Notes: generated from the sequence alone by a model not told the origin. 64,000 bases of DNA from Thermosediminibacteraceae bacterium (GCA_021890755.1 JAKKUQ010000004.1:1-64000), one strand, 5' to 3'. Shown: positions 1-8,681, numbered from the stretch's first letter. Numbers and translations are program-made.

Positions 1-236
1 TCGATTAAATCCGACCCTTCGGCAATAATTTCCACCTTTGAATCCTTTAGCACCGGAGCGAGCTTTTCTTTCGGTCCTACCACTGCAATTTTTTCTATAT
101 AGTCAAGTTTTTTTAAAGCATCCAGTATGTAGAAAATCATTTCCCGCCCGTTTATCTTAATTAGCGCCTTGGTGCCCTCTTCAGTCCCCTTTAGCTTTTC
201 ACTCCCTCCGCTTGCTAAGATAAATGCTTTCAGCAT
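1..236 (-). CDS. NTP-transferase (MobA-like nucleotidyltransferase), partial
   Basis: Only the first 78 or so residues are visible; the gene runs off the left edge. The N-terminus MLKAFILASGG followed by KALIKINGREM resembles the glycine-rich nucleotide-binding loop and first strands of GT-A-fold NTP transferases (MobA/GlmU-N/IspD superfamily). The exact substrate cannot be told. It is unlikely to be GlmU, whose start reads differently (LAAGxGTRMKS). Its ATG lies inside the 3' end of the GntR gene (ATGCTGA overlap), so the two are probably translationally coupled, and it is the last visible member of the leftward cyanophycin-ispE-GntR run. Confidence 0.7.
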   Translation of the reverse strand, partial: MLKAFILASGGSEKLKGTEEGTKALIKINGREMIFYILDALKKLDYIEKIAVVGPKEKLAPVLKDSKVEIIAEGSDLI

Positions 237-931
237 GGAAGTTCATCCTCTAAGTCCATCTGTTTCCTCAGTATATTCATCACGTTATTTTCCACCTTTT
301 CTATGTGCTCCTCAGCAAGCTTTTTGGCAAGCTCTACGTTTCTTTCGGTTATAGCCTCTACTATTTTTTTATGCTCCTCGAGTAAACTTCTGATTCTTGC
401 TTTGTTGGTAAAGGACTGAATCCTGAACCGGTCTATCTGCTCCTTCAGGTTGTTTATAATCTGCACTAGCCTATCGTTCCTGGTGGCCTTAAACAGGATC
501 TGGTGGAATTCGGCATCCTTTTTCATCACCAGCTCTACGTCTTCCCTTTCTGCTGCTTCATTAATTTCCACCAGTATTTTTTCAAGGCTGTCTATCTCTT
601 CCTCGGTTATGCGTTCTGCCGCCAGAGCAGCAGCCAATCCTTCAAGGCTCTGCCTTATCTCGAAAACATCGGCAGCATCCTTTAGCGATAAACCTGCCAC
701 ATACGCCCCCTTCCTCGGGATCATCACCACCAAGCCTTCTAGCTCAAGTTTGCGTATGGCTTCCCTAACAGGCGTCCTAGAAACGCCCATTTCTTCAGCT
801 AGCTGTACCTCCATCAACCTTTCTCCGGGTTTCAGATCACCGGATATTATAGCTTGCCTTAGGACTTCGAAAACTATTTCCCTAAGAGGCTTATAATTGT
901 CTAATCTTATAGCCTTAAATTTTCCCGCCAA
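230..931 (-). CDS. GntR-family (FadR/FCD subfamily) transcriptional regulator
   Basis: A 233-residue regulator. Residues 14-80 form the GntR winged helix with the recognition segment SRTPVREAIRKLELEGLV. Residues 87-215 form an all-helical FCD effector domain that keeps the usual metal/ligand-binding positions (Asp139, His143, His187, His209). FadR-type regulators bind operators as dimers and release on binding a small carboxylate; the ligand here is unknown. The start is TTG at 931, chosen because GGAGGGAG sits just before it and residues align from there. It lies 11 bp after ispE and overlaps the downstream nucleotidyltransferase. B. subtilis has purR at this place; this protein is not PurR. 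Confidence 0.88.
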   Translation of the reverse strand: MAGKFKAIRLDNYKPLREIVFEVLRQAIISGDLKPGERLMEVQLAEEMGVSRTPVREAIRKLELEGLVVMIPRKGAYVAGLSLKDAADVFEIRQSLEGLAAALAAERITEEEIDSLEKILVEINEAAEREDVELVMKKDAEFHQILFKATRNDRLVQIINNLKEQIDRFRIQSFTNKARIRSLLEEHKKIVEAITERNVELAKKLAEEHIEKVENNVMNILRKQMDLEDELPC

Positions 932-942
932 TTTTCTCCCTC

Positions 943-1797
943 CTAACCCATATAGGATATAAAAATCCTACACCCCGAAAGCGGCAGACAAGCGGCGGCC
1001 TTCTCCGCATCCTTTTTTGTTTCAAAAATACCGTATACAGTGGGGCCGCTGCCCGACATGAGACTTCCCAATGCACCTTGTTTTAGCAGCAACTTCTTTA
1101 TATTTTTAAGCTCAGGATACTTTGCAAAGGTGACTTCTTCCAATACGTTGCACAGGCCCTGAGATATCCCTTCTACATCTCCTTTTTCAATGCTCCTTAT
1201 GACAGCTTCAGTCTTGGGTCTTTTTTTAATAGAATTAATATTCAGTCTATTATACACCTCTTTAGTGGACACAGAAAAAGGTGGCTTTACCAGCACAAGG
1301 CTTGCGGACGGTACAGGGGGAAGAGGTGTAAGCTTTTCCCCCTTCCCCCGGGCAAGAGCCGTACCACCCATTACGCAGAAGGGCACATCGGCCCCGAGCC
1401 TTTCTCCCAGCACCATCAGATCCTCTTTCGAAAGACCAAGGCGGAAAAGTTCGTTTAACCCTTCCAGCACTGCCGCCGCATCGGCACTACCCCCCGCAAG
1501 TCCCGCTGCGATAGGAATTTCCTTATGGATTTTTATTTCCACCCCGGCATCGAGGTCAAATTCGTCCAACATTAACTTTGCAGCCTTAAAGGCAATGTTA
1601 TCTTCTCCATCAGGAAGTGCTCGACAACTGTTTACTATTTTTATATCTTTTTTGGGAAGAAGGGAGATTGATATGTGGTCCTTTAGGGAAATCGATTGCA
1701 TTATCATTTCGACTTCGTGGTAACCATCGGGCCTTTTATAGAGTACATCCAGCGTCAGGTTGATCTTAGCCTTAGCTTCACGTTCAATCGTGTGCAA
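943..1797 (-). CDS. ispE: 4-diphosphocytidyl-2-C-methyl-D-erythritol kinase
   Basis: IspE phosphorylates CDP-methylerythritol with ATP in the non-mevalonate isoprenoid (MEP) pathway in the cytosol. The 284-residue protein has the normal length, the N-terminal AKINLTLDVLYKRPDGYHEV signature, the GHMP ATP loop PIAAGLAGGSADAAA near residues 92-107 and the C-terminal glycine motif GSLMSGSGPTVYG. Translation starts at TTG (1797) behind AGAGGGAG. It lies downstream of cphA and 11 bp before the GntR regulator. Its position beyond veg matches the ispE position in B. subtilis, so it is part of the conserved origin-region backbone. Confidence 0.95.
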   Translation of the reverse strand: MHTIEREAKAKINLTLDVLYKRPDGYHEVEMIMQSISLKDHISISLLPKKDIKIVNSCRALPDGEDNIAFKAAKLMLDEFDLDAGVEIKIHKEIPIAAGLAGGSADAAAVLEGLNELFRLGLSKEDLMVLGERLGADVPFCVMGGTALARGKGEKLTPLPPVPSASLVLVKPPFSVSTKEVYNRLNINSIKKRPKTEAVIRSIEKGDVEGISQGLCNVLEEVTFAKYPELKNIKKLLLKQGALGSLMSGSGPTVYGIFETKKDAEKAAACLPLSGCRIFISYMG

Positions 1798-1878
1798 ATT
1801 TTCTCCCTCTCTTTGCAGCCAGATTTAATTATATATTTCACATTAAAGCAACAAAATCCTGCTCCTTTCAAAAATAAT

Positions 1879-4506
1879 TTACACTATCCTGGCAACAGCA
1901 GGTTTCTCCTTATAGCGCTTTAAAGCTTCCCTGATAGCCTTCATGGCAGTTTCATAGTTTTCGTAGAATATAACTATGAGGTCTCCTTCCTGGGCATTTT
2001 CCACCGCAAAAGCTATTGCTTCACTCTCTTTTAAGATAACATCAATTTGTTCTTTTTTCAATCCGGCGCTCAAAGCCCCCTGCATGAGAAGCGATGCCAC
2101 CTCGCCGGGTTTCCGGCCCCGGAGGTCTTCGTCCTCCTTGATTACAATTCGCTGGAATCCCTTGCCTGCTACCTGGCCGAGCTTCACAATAGCTTCATCC
2201 ATTCGGTCTCCGGGACTTGCTATTACTCCAACTATGCGCGCAGCATTCATGGCTTTCGCGGTAGCAATGGTAGCTTCCACAGCCGCAGGGTTATGGCCAT
2301 AGTCAAGGATTATTCTTATATGCCCGGCATCGATGATATTCAGCCGGCCAGGGTTAATTTTTTCGTCGCAGCAAAAACTCGAAAGGGCTTTGCGTATAAT
2401 TTCACTAGGCACGCCTAAAGCCCATCCAGCCGCCGCTGCAGCCAGAGCATTTTGCACGTTATGCTTAGCCTTACCGTTCATCGCCGCAGGTATGTCGGTG
2501 ACCTTCATAAGAGACAGAATTTTTTCACCCTCGTGGAAAAAAATAACGCCGTCTTTTACGTAAACGCCGCGTCCTCCTTCTGCAAGGTGTTTTCGGAGCA
2601 TGAGATTGTCCTCCTGGAGGCTAAAAAATATAACGTTGCTTTTCACCCTTTTTCTTACCTCTACCGAGGTAATATCATCGGCATTCAGCACGGCATAACC
2701 TTCAGGTTTCACCTGCTCCGCCACCAGTGATTTTACGAAAATCAGATCCTCCAGGGTGCGGACGCCATCCTGCCCCAAATGATCACCGGTTATGTTAGTG
2801 ATTATCCCCACATCGGCTCTTTCGTAAGCCAGTCCACCGCGAATGAGCCCTCCTCTTGCTATTTCCAGCACTGCCGCTTCTACTGAAGGGTCCAAAAGCA
2901 CCATCTTTGCGCTCTCAGGCCCGCTGCAGTCGCCTTTTTTTACCCGAAGTCCGCCGATATAAACCCCGTCGGTGCAACTCATACCTACTTTGAAACCGTA
3001 ATCCGATAATATGCTTGCTATCATCCTAACTGTGGTGGTCTTTCCGTTGGTGCCGGTAACAGCGACTATCGGAAACCTTTGTGGGGATTCGGGGAATAAC
3101 ATATCGACTATCGCTTTTGCAGCAGGCCTGGGTTCTCCCGCGGAAGGATAAAGGTGCATTCTAATTCCTGGCGCCGCGTTGACTTCAATCACGGCGCCGC
3201 CGCTTTCAACAAGAGGTTTCGATATATCCTCGGTGGTTATATCTATCCCCGCAACGTCGAGTCCCACCATAGCCGCTGCTCTTTCGGCAAGCAGTTTATT
3301 TTCCGGACATACCAGGTCTGTCACATCTACAGCGGTGCCTCCGGTGCTTAAGTTGCAGTTTTCCCTCAGAAAAACGATTTCGCCTCTTTTGGGCACCGTA
3401 TCAAGCGTGTACCCTTGGCGTGCCAGGACTCTCATGACAATGGGGTCGATTTTTATTTTTGTAAGAGGTTTTTCGTGCTTTTCACCTCTCATAGGGTCAC
3501 TGTTAACTTTTTCTATCAATTCTCTTATGCTGTGGACGCCGTCCCCCACCACGTGGGCCGGTATCCTTTCGGCTGCGCATACGAATCTTTTACCCACCAC
3601 CAGCAAGCGGTAATGCCTGCCACGGATGTACCTTTCGACAAGCACTCTCGGACTGTACTCAGAAGCTATCCGGAAGGCCTCAGCTACTTCTTCGGCATTT
3701 TTCAGATTTAAGCTCACTCCCATGCCCTGATTTCCGTCTACCGGCTTTACCACTACCGGGTACTCTAGTTCTTCCGCAGCTCGGATAGCTTCTTCCTCTG
3801 TATAAACCACTGTTCCTTCCGGCACCGGGATTCCAGCAAGGGAGAGCATCTTTTTGGTCAGGGTCTTGTCACAGGCTATATCCACCGCTACACAGCTTGT
3901 TTCACTGGTTATGGTAGCTTCCACCCTTTTTTGGAAAGCACCGTACCCTAAGATAAGGAGGCTCCCGTCTCCAATCCTGGTGACTGGTATGCCCCGGCTC
4001 CTGGCTTCCTGTTCAATGGCCGCAGTGCTAGGTCCAAGCTCCTTTTCAGCGGAATAGCGCTCGATCCTGGAAAGCTCCTTTTGAAGATCCACATCCTTCC
4101 CCTGGACCAGGGCTTCAACCAGCCGCACCGCGAGCTTCCCGGCTTCCAGAGCCGCAAATTTACCTTTATATCCGAAAACTATGTTGTAGGTAGTTTTTTC
4201 AAGCCACCGCGCTCTACCGAACTTCACGTCCTGCCCCAAAAGGTTTAAAAGTTCCAGTGCAACGTGCTCTATCACGTGGGGAAAGTAAGTTCCCTCTTCA
4301 AGCCTTATTAGGAAACCACCGGGTTTGTCAAAGCAGCAATGGTGGGAAGCAAGGCCAGGCAGTTTTTCCAAAAGCCTTCTGTTGAACCCCTCGATATCTT
4401 TCGTGGCTGTATCTTCCAAATCTCCTACATCCACCAGCATTCTAATAACCGGCTTTGAGCTGTAAATATTGGGCCCTTCAAGGGCTCTTATATCGATGAT
4501 TTTCAT
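1879..4506 (-). CDS. cphA: cyanophycin synthetase
   Basis: CphA polymerises aspartate and arginine with ATP into cyanophycin, a nitrogen and energy reserve. The 875-residue protein has the family's layout: an N-terminal domain, an ATP-grasp domain at roughly residues 220-470 (for example YPVVVKPVDGNQGMGVSLN and EVNAAPGIRMHLYP), then a Mur-ligase-like C-terminal half beginning with the P-loop VTGTNGKTTT and containing DYGHNPAA. ATG start at 4506 behind AAAGGAGGAAAATAG. The cyanophycinase gene lies 44 bp upstream on the same strand, so synthesis and breakdown are encoded together. Full length with no visible damage. Substrate use (Asp/Arg or a variant) is not shown by sequence. Confidence 0.93.
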   Translation of the reverse strand: MKIIDIRALEGPNIYSSKPVIRMLVDVGDLEDTATKDIEGFNRRLLEKLPGLASHHCCFDKPGGFLIRLEEGTYFPHVIEHVALELLNLLGQDVKFGRARWLEKTTYNIVFGYKGKFAALEAGKLAVRLVEALVQGKDVDLQKELSRIERYSAEKELGPSTAAIEQEARSRGIPVTRIGDGSLLILGYGAFQKRVEATITSETSCVAVDIACDKTLTKKMLSLAGIPVPEGTVVYTEEEAIRAAEELEYPVVVKPVDGNQGMGVSLNLKNAEEVAEAFRIASEYSPRVLVERYIRGRHYRLLVVGKRFVCAAERIPAHVVGDGVHSIRELIEKVNSDPMRGEKHEKPLTKIKIDPIVMRVLARQGYTLDTVPKRGEIVFLRENCNLSTGGTAVDVTDLVCPENKLLAERAAAMVGLDVAGIDITTEDISKPLVESGGAVIEVNAAPGIRMHLYPSAGEPRPAAKAIVDMLFPESPQRFPIVAVTGTNGKTTTVRMIASILSDYGFKVGMSCTDGVYIGGLRVKKGDCSGPESAKMVLLDPSVEAAVLEIARGGLIRGGLAYERADVGIITNITGDHLGQDGVRTLEDLIFVKSLVAEQVKPEGYAVLNADDITSVEVRKRVKSNVIFFSLQEDNLMLRKHLAEGGRGVYVKDGVIFFHEGEKILSLMKVTDIPAAMNGKAKHNVQNALAAAAAGWALGVPSEIIRKALSSFCCDEKINPGRLNIIDAGHIRIILDYGHNPAAVEATIATAKAMNAARIVGVIASPGDRMDEAIVKLGQVAGKGFQRIVIKEDEDLRGRKPGEVASLLMQGALSAGLKKEQIDVILKESEAIAFAVENAQEGDLIVIFYENYETAMKAIREALKRYKEKPAVARIV

Positions 4507-4550
4507 CTATTTTCCTCCTTTAAGATACAAAACGACTCTTAGAAAATATC

Positions 4551-5393
4551 CTATCCATTTCTCAAACCTATATGCATTGCAGCTCCTTCACTCATCAAGG
4601 GTTTTCTCCTTTTCATGTCGAACCCGAATCCGGGGGAAAGTATGTGAAGTTTAGCGTTAAACATCGAAAGAGGTTCCCCTGCCCCTAGCTCGGACACATT
4701 GGTAAAATCCACAGAGCTACCGTCTACTACGGTCACAGTGTTGGAACCTATCACATAGAACATCCCTTCCGGGTTCACCAATATCGCCGTATCCTCGTCT
4801 ATGCCCACTCCCAGGATATACGGGTTTTGTGCAACAGCGAGCAAAAGGCGCGCCATTCTCCCTCGCTGAGCAAAATGCTGGTCAATCACTACTTCCTCCA
4901 AAAAACCCAATCCGGGCGCCATGCTCACCGTGTTGCCCTTTGGCGCCTCATCTCCTTTTCCTCCTATTATCATCGTATCGCTCATAGCCGCAGCACCAGC
5001 ACTAGTTCCTGCAATGATTACACCCTGATGGTATGCTCTGTTGAGCGCCATGTAGACCCTGGTTCCTCCAAGGAGGCTTGTTATCCTGAGCTGGTCACCT
5101 CCTGTAAAAAATATCCCCGTAGAGCTCACGATTCGATCGGCGATCGCATTCTTGTTGGCTTCATCACGGCTTTCGATATTAAGGGCTTCTACATCCCCGA
5201 TCCCAAGTTCTGAGAATATCTCGACATACATGGCCCCAACCTCCCGGGGGTCTTGGGCCGCTGCGGTTATCACGGTGATTCTTGCATCTTTACCACCGGA
5301 AATTTCAGCGAACTTTTTTAATATTTTTTTCTCTCCTTTGCGGTCTTCCGCACCTCCGATGATCATAAGATATCCTTTAACTTTTTCTCCCAA
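4551..5393 (-). CDS. cphB: cyanophycinase
   Basis: A serine peptidase of the S51-like family that cuts cyanophycin into beta-Asp-Arg dipeptides. The nucleophile elbow AGTSAGAAAMSD, the FFTGGDQLRI segment and the VGIDEDTAI segment are all present. I place the start at TTG 5393, giving 280 residues and an N-terminus MGEKVKGYLMIIGGAED, because GGGGTGA sits 4 bases upstream. An upstream in-frame TTG at 5432 would fall in the U-tract of the preceding terminator and is unlikely. It precedes cphA by 44 bp, so the pair most likely forms one mobilisation/storage module. Confidence 0.9.
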   Translation of the reverse strand: MGEKVKGYLMIIGGAEDRKGEKKILKKFAEISGGKDARITVITAAAQDPREVGAMYVEIFSELGIGDVEALNIESRDEANKNAIADRIVSSTGIFFTGGDQLRITSLLGGTRVYMALNRAYHQGVIIAGTSAGAAAMSDTMIIGGKGDEAPKGNTVSMAPGLGFLEEVVIDQHFAQRGRMARLLLAVAQNPYILGVGIDEDTAILVNPEGMFYVIGSNTVTVVDGSSVDFTNVSELGAGEPLSMFNAKLHILSPGFGFDMKRRKPLMSEGAAMHIGLRNG

Positions 5394-5430
5394 AAAATCA
5401 CCCCGGGGGTTATTATTCCCCAAAAAGGGC

Positions 5431-5455
5431 AAAATAAAATCCCGCGTTGCGCGGG
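5431..5455 (-). terminator. Rho-independent terminator after the SipL-like gene
   Basis: Read on the minus strand, a 6-bp GC stem (CCCGCG/CGCGGG, arms 5450-5455 and 5441-5446) with a 3-base loop is followed by ATTTTATTTT. It lies just past the stop of the LysM gene and before the cyanophycinase start, so the cyanophycin genes probably depend on readthrough or on a promoter I cannot identify. Confidence 0.75.
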
Positions 5456-5463
5456 AAATTTCA

Positions 5464-7101
5464 TCAATACATTTGTCTCGGGATAATAAGCCGCTGGCCG
5501 GGATATATCAGATCAGGATTTGTAAGATTATTGGCTTTGATTATGGCATCCAGCGTTACATTGTAGCGCTTTGCAATTTTCCAGAGAGTATCGCCTTTCT
5601 GGACGATGTATATGGTCATAGCCGGATTATCCATGCTCCACTTTTCTTCTTTCTTTTCTTCTTTCTTTTCTTTTTCTTTTTGCTCCTCTTCCATGCTCTC
5701 CACATCCACAACTACATCCAGCTGAACCATCTTGGTGACCTTTGCCAGGAGCCTCAGTACCACTCTTACCTCATACCTGCGGGCATCATTAGGATCGACT
5801 TTGGAGGAAACGTGCTCCACATCAACTTCGAAGTCCAGCATCATGTCTTCTCTTGCTCCGGGAATTTCTACGAAAATGGTAAACGGCGTTTCACTTGCCA
5901 CAAAGTGCACCGGCTGCTGCGGAGAACAATACGGAGCTGCGGCTACATAGAGGGTTTCCAGCTTCAGGATGCCTTCTACAACTACTTTGTCATCGATGAT
6001 GCGGGCATCAGTCACTTTAGCTTTGGCATTGGTCTTGAAAATTTGTTCTATCGGCGGTTTTTCCAAGGGCACTTTGAAAGCTTCTTTGACCACTATCTGG
6101 TTTTCCCCTTCTCCAACAACCTCATCCACCTTTATGCGTGTCTTTTTCACATCAAGTGGTTGCGAGGGGCTGAAGAGGTCCTCCACAACATCTATTACCC
6201 TCGGTTCAAACACCTTGGCTTTTATGTCTAGAACAGCTTCAACGCCAACGGTTCTTTCATCCTTTTTGCGCGCTCTTATATGCTCTACCCGAACCTTGAC
6301 GAATTTAGACACATCCCCCTTAGCTTCCGGGACCTCAACAAATTCAGTAAACGGTATTTCCGCCTCCATAAAGTGGACCGGTTGCTGAGGACTGTCGTGC
6401 GGAACGTCTGCAACATAGAGGATGCTAACTTCCAAAACTCCCTCTATTACTACCTTGCCATCCAGAACTTTAGTTTCGTTAGTTCTGACTTTACCTTCGG
6501 CTTTTAATACTTCCAGGATATCTGGCTTTTTCGGGGGCACGTCAACTTCGCTTTTCACGATTTTCTGAGCTCTGCCTTCACCTACTACGTGGTCAACCCT
6601 TATGTTTCTTCTTAGAACTTGCAGGTCGGCGGGGCCTGTAGCGTCCACGACAATCTCAAGCTGCACTCTCTGGGTTACCTTCACGAAGAATTCGACAATA
6701 ATCTTAACTTCTATTTCCCTGCATCTATGCTCGTTGTGGGAAAATTGGACGTGCTCCACCCGGGCTTTTACGCGGACATCCATATTTTTCCTGGCCCCGG
6801 GGATTTTCACAAAAAAGCTAAAATCCACGGTGCCTTCTACAAAGTGGACCGGCTGCGATTCCGAGGGAACTTTGCCCACATAAAGGGCTTCCACGTCAAT
6901 GGTACCATCCACTACTACTTTGTCATCTATTATGTTTATTTCCAGGTTTTCTGTATTGACTTCTGCTTCCACGGCTAGCACGCGCTCTATGTCTGGTTTG
7001 CCGTGAGGGAGCATTATTGTGCCTTCAACGACAGTTTGCGCCCTATCTTCTCCTACCACTTGGTCCACCTTCACCAGTTCCTTGGCCAATCTAACTCCCA
7101 T
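5464..7101 (-). CDS. SipL-like spore-coat protein: three DUF3794/SPOCS repeats plus C-terminal LysM
   Basis: About 545 residues from ATG 7101 (ribosome site AAAGGGGGAA); an upstream in-frame extension lacks one. Three homologous blocks of about 150 residues (roughly 10-155, 160-315, 320-470) each carry a VVGEx(R/N)Q start, a KPxIExx segment and a QPVHFxE(S/T) core typical of DUF3794. A Lys/Glu-rich linker (about 475-495) leads to one LysM domain (about 502-545, [20 protein letters not shown]). In Clostridioides difficile SipL has this layout and tethers SpoIVA to the forespore surface; the same role is inferred here. A CATATT-12-CATATATA pair upstream (about 7160-7190, minus) loosely resembles a sigma-E promoter. 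Confidence 0.82.
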   Translation of the reverse strand: MGVRLAKELVKVDQVVGEDRAQTVVEGTIMLPHGKPDIERVLAVEAEVNTENLEINIIDDKVVVDGTIDVEALYVGKVPSESQPVHFVEGTVDFSFFVKIPGARKNMDVRVKARVEHVQFSHNEHRCREIEVKIIVEFFVKVTQRVQLEIVVDATGPADLQVLRRNIRVDHVVGEGRAQKIVKSEVDVPPKKPDILEVLKAEGKVRTNETKVLDGKVVIEGVLEVSILYVADVPHDSPQQPVHFMEAEIPFTEFVEVPEAKGDVSKFVKVRVEHIRARKKDERTVGVEAVLDIKAKVFEPRVIDVVEDLFSPSQPLDVKKTRIKVDEVVGEGENQIVVKEAFKVPLEKPPIEQIFKTNAKAKVTDARIIDDKVVVEGILKLETLYVAAAPYCSPQQPVHFVASETPFTIFVEIPGAREDMMLDFEVDVEHVSSKVDPNDARRYEVRVVLRLLAKVTKMVQLDVVVDVESMEEEQKEKEKKEEKKEEKWSMDNPAMTIYIVQKGDTLWKIAKRYNVTLDAIIKANNLTNPDLIYPGQRLIIPRQMY

Positions 7102-7197
7102 TAAAATTTTCCCCCTTTCCCAAAATGTCAGCATTTCCTGTTTTTTCTCTAATACTCCTAATAATATATATGTAAGGCCCACCGAATATGTTACACA

Positions 7198-7234
7198 TAA
7201 AAACAAAGACGGATATCTTTCGACATCCGTCTTT
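7198..7234 (-). terminator. Rho-independent terminator
   Basis: A perfect 10-bp stem (AAAGACGGAT/ATCCGTCTTT, 7205-7214 and 7225-7234) with a 10-base loop is followed on the minus strand by GTTTTTAT. It lies after the Pro/Glu/Lys-rich protein gene and ahead of the SipL-like gene. Confidence 0.75.
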
Positions 7235-7252
7235 ATTCCAGGCAGAGTTTTT

Positions 7253-7726
7253 TTATTCCTGGGGCGTTTCAGCTGGCTTTTCTTCTTGTGGTTCCTTCGG
7301 TTGTTCTATGGGCTGTTCTGCTTTCGGCTCTGCTGGTTTTTCTGCCGGTGGTTCTTCCGGTGCTTCTTTTGGAGGCTTTACTTCCTTTTCTGATGGCTCT
7401 TTTGGCTTTTCTTCCGGGGGCTCTGCTGGCGCTTCTGCCGGTTGCTCTTTTGGCTTTTCTGCTGACGTCTCTTTTGATTCTGCAGGTGATGCCGGCTTTT
7501 CTTTTGCTTTTCCCTGCGGTTCTTCCGGCTCTATTTTCTTTTTTGCCGCATCCTCCTTTTTTTGATTTGGTATTTTAGTAGGCTCCTTACCTTTGCCCTT
7601 TGGAAATTTGGGAATCGGGTCCTGCAATTTGTCTTTGCACCCTTTTTGACAAAAATATCTTTTAAGGCAAAGATAAAGTACCACAACTACGATTCCCAAT
7701 CCAACCGCAAATCCAAGCAACGCCAA
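7253..7726 (-). CDS. Membrane-anchored Pro/Glu/Lys-rich low-complexity protein
   Basis: I do not recognise the family. From TTG 7726 (AAGGTGG four bases upstream, better placed than the GTG nine bases earlier) the product is 157 residues: one hydrophobic segment (about residues 2-19, [17 protein letters not shown]), a short basic/cysteine stretch ([13 protein letters not shown]), then about 115 residues of repeated PE, KP, PAE and EKP units with no folded domain visible. It is likely a single-pass membrane protein with a disordered, highly charged tail, perhaps on the wall or spore side. It lies between the SipL-like and CAP-domain genes, with terminators on both sides, so it appears to be its own transcription unit. 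It could be fast-evolving and poorly conserved. Confidence 0.6.
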   Translation of the reverse strand: MALLGFAVGLGIVVVVLYLCLKRYFCQKGCKDKLQDPIPKFPKGKGKEPTKIPNQKKEDAAKKKIEPEEPQGKAKEKPASPAESKETSAEKPKEQPAEAPAEPPEEKPKEPSEKEVKPPKEAPEEPPAEKPAEPKAEQPIEQPKEPQEEKPAETPQE

Positions 7727-7800
7727 ATAGACCACCTTCTTTCAATAGAATTTGTAACAATCCGGTAATAACAGTATATGAAATAGAACCGAAAAGTGAA

Positions 7801-7830
7801 AATAAAAAACCGCGGAGAAACCTCCGCGGT
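7801..7830 (-). terminator. Rho-independent terminator after the CAP-domain gene
   Basis: A perfect 9-bp stem ACCGCGGAG/CTCCGCGGT (7809-7817 and 7822-7830) with an AAAC/GTTT loop, followed on the minus strand by TTTTTTATTTT. The DnaA-box cluster lies between the CAP stop codon and this stem. Confidence 0.88.
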
Positions 7831-7846
7831 GTGATAGTTACTCACA

Positions 7847-7890
7847 CTATCCACATTATTATCCACAGAAAATGCACATGTTGTGAATAA
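7847..7890. other. Cluster of three DnaA-box-like 9-mers
   Basis: TTATCCACA at 7859-7867 is a perfect consensus DnaA box. TTATTCACA (minus strand, 7882-7890) fits the relaxed TTWTNCACA pattern, and CTATCCACA (7847-7855) differs at one position. Three boxes in 44 bp outside the origin is more than expected by chance. The cluster sits between the stop codon of the CAP gene and its terminator, so it would be transcribed as a 3' UTR. DnaA binding here is inferred from sequence only. Confidence 0.55.
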
Positions 7891-7891
7891 C

Positions 7892-8572
7892 CTATTCGGT
7901 ACCTATGAATAGCTGGGTAAACATTTTTCCGTAGGGTCCACCGTTCACGATGCCTATCCCGATACGGTTGTAGTTAGGATTTAAAATATTCGCCCTATGG
8001 CCCGGACTATTCATCAAACCATCGTGGGCCCTTTGGACTGTGGGCGCACCAGCTATATTTTCACCTGCGTACCTGTAAGAGATGCCTGCCGCTTTCATCA
8101 TATCAAACGGAGAGCCGTAAACTGGCGATGTGTGTCCGAAGTAATTGTTGTCTATCATATCCTTGCTCTTCTTCCTGGCCAGGTCCACCAACCTCATGTC
8201 TATTTCCAAGGGCTTTAGCCCTGCTTTGATTCTTTCGGCATTCACAAGATCCAGCATTTGCTTTTCATCGGCTGTAAGGCCCTGCACCGGAGGAGTTTCC
8301 GGTTTATTATCTGCCGGTGGAGTTTCCGGTTTATTGTTTGCAGGTGGAGTGTTATTACCAGGTTTTGGAGCGTTGCCTTTTAGCAGTTTTGTGAGGTCTA
8401 TGATGAAAGTGTACTTTCCGCCTTTTTCTTCAATAGGTATGCGAAATGTCTGGGTTTTGCCATTGCAGGTGTACTTAACGTTTACCCAGCCGGCTGCAAA
8501 GGCAAGTCCTGGCAGCATTACCAAAGCAGCGATCAGAGTTAGTGCGGCTAAAGTTTTAAAAGACTTTTTCAT
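7892..8572 (-). CDS. Secreted CAP/SCP-domain protein (YkwD-like)
   Basis: From ATG 8572 (GGAGGCGG upstream) the product is 226 residues. Residues 1-27 are a typical Sec signal peptide (MKKSF, hydrophobic core, AFAA cleavage region). A short beta-rich region and a Pro/Asn linker with two near-identical PETPPADNK-type repeats follow (about 75-100), then a CAP domain (about 105-226) with LVNAERIKAGLKPLEID, YFGHTSPVYGSPFDMM, YRYAGENIAG and the final HRANILNPNYNRIGIGI motif. Such domains occur in extracellular and spore-associated proteins; the biochemical function is not settled. A sigma-A type promoter lies at 8604-8632 and a terminator at 7801-7830, making this a single-gene unit. Confidence 0.88.
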   Translation of the reverse strand: MKKSFKTLAALTLIAALVMLPGLAFAAGWVNVKYTCNGKTQTFRIPIEEKGGKYTFIIDLTKLLKGNAPKPGNNTPPANNKPETPPADNKPETPPVQGLTADEKQMLDLVNAERIKAGLKPLEIDMRLVDLARKKSKDMIDNNYFGHTSPVYGSPFDMMKAAGISYRYAGENIAGAPTVQRAHDGLMNSPGHRANILNPNYNRIGIGIVNGGPYGKMFTQLFIGTE

Positions 8573-8603
8573 TTTTCCGCCTCCCAAGTTCGGATTTGTC
8601 ACT

Positions 8604-8632
8604 ATTATAACTTTATGTCCCCCGTAAAACAA
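8604..8632 (-). promoter_or_regulatory. Sigma-A type promoter for the CAP gene
   Basis: On the minus strand TTGTTT (8627-8632) and TATAAT (8604-8609) are 17 bp apart, about 30 bases upstream of the CAP start codon. Confidence 0.65.
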
Positions 8633-8649
8633 ACTCGCAATATCCCACT

Positions 8650-8681
8650 GAAAATAAAATAAGGGGAATGTCCATCCCCTT
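8650..8681 (-). terminator. Rho-independent terminator after the trypsin-like protease
   Basis: Stem AAGGGGA/TCCCCTT (8661-8667 and 8675-8681), followed on the minus strand by ATTTTATTTT. It separates the protease from the CAP transcription unit. Confidence 0.7.

Noticed and set aside
1-236. glmU as identity of the truncated first gene
   Set aside because: glmU lies near purR in B. subtilis, but the visible N-terminus lacks the GlmU LAAGxGTRMKS signature.
5394-5432. Longer cyanophycinase with a start at TTG 5432
   Set aside because: That codon lies in the U-tract next to the upstream terminator and the extra 13 residues are not family-like; TTG 5393 has a good ribosome site.
5152-6231. Long + strand open frame (359 codons) opposite the cyanophycinase and SipL-like genes
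   Set aside because: No ribosome site, Phe/Leu/His-rich translation without domain sense, and it lies fully antisense to two well-supported genes.
7253-7640. Low-complexity PE/KP-coding DNA as a CRISPR or tandem repeat array
   Set aside because: The units are irregular codon-level repeats within an open frame with no fixed spacer length.
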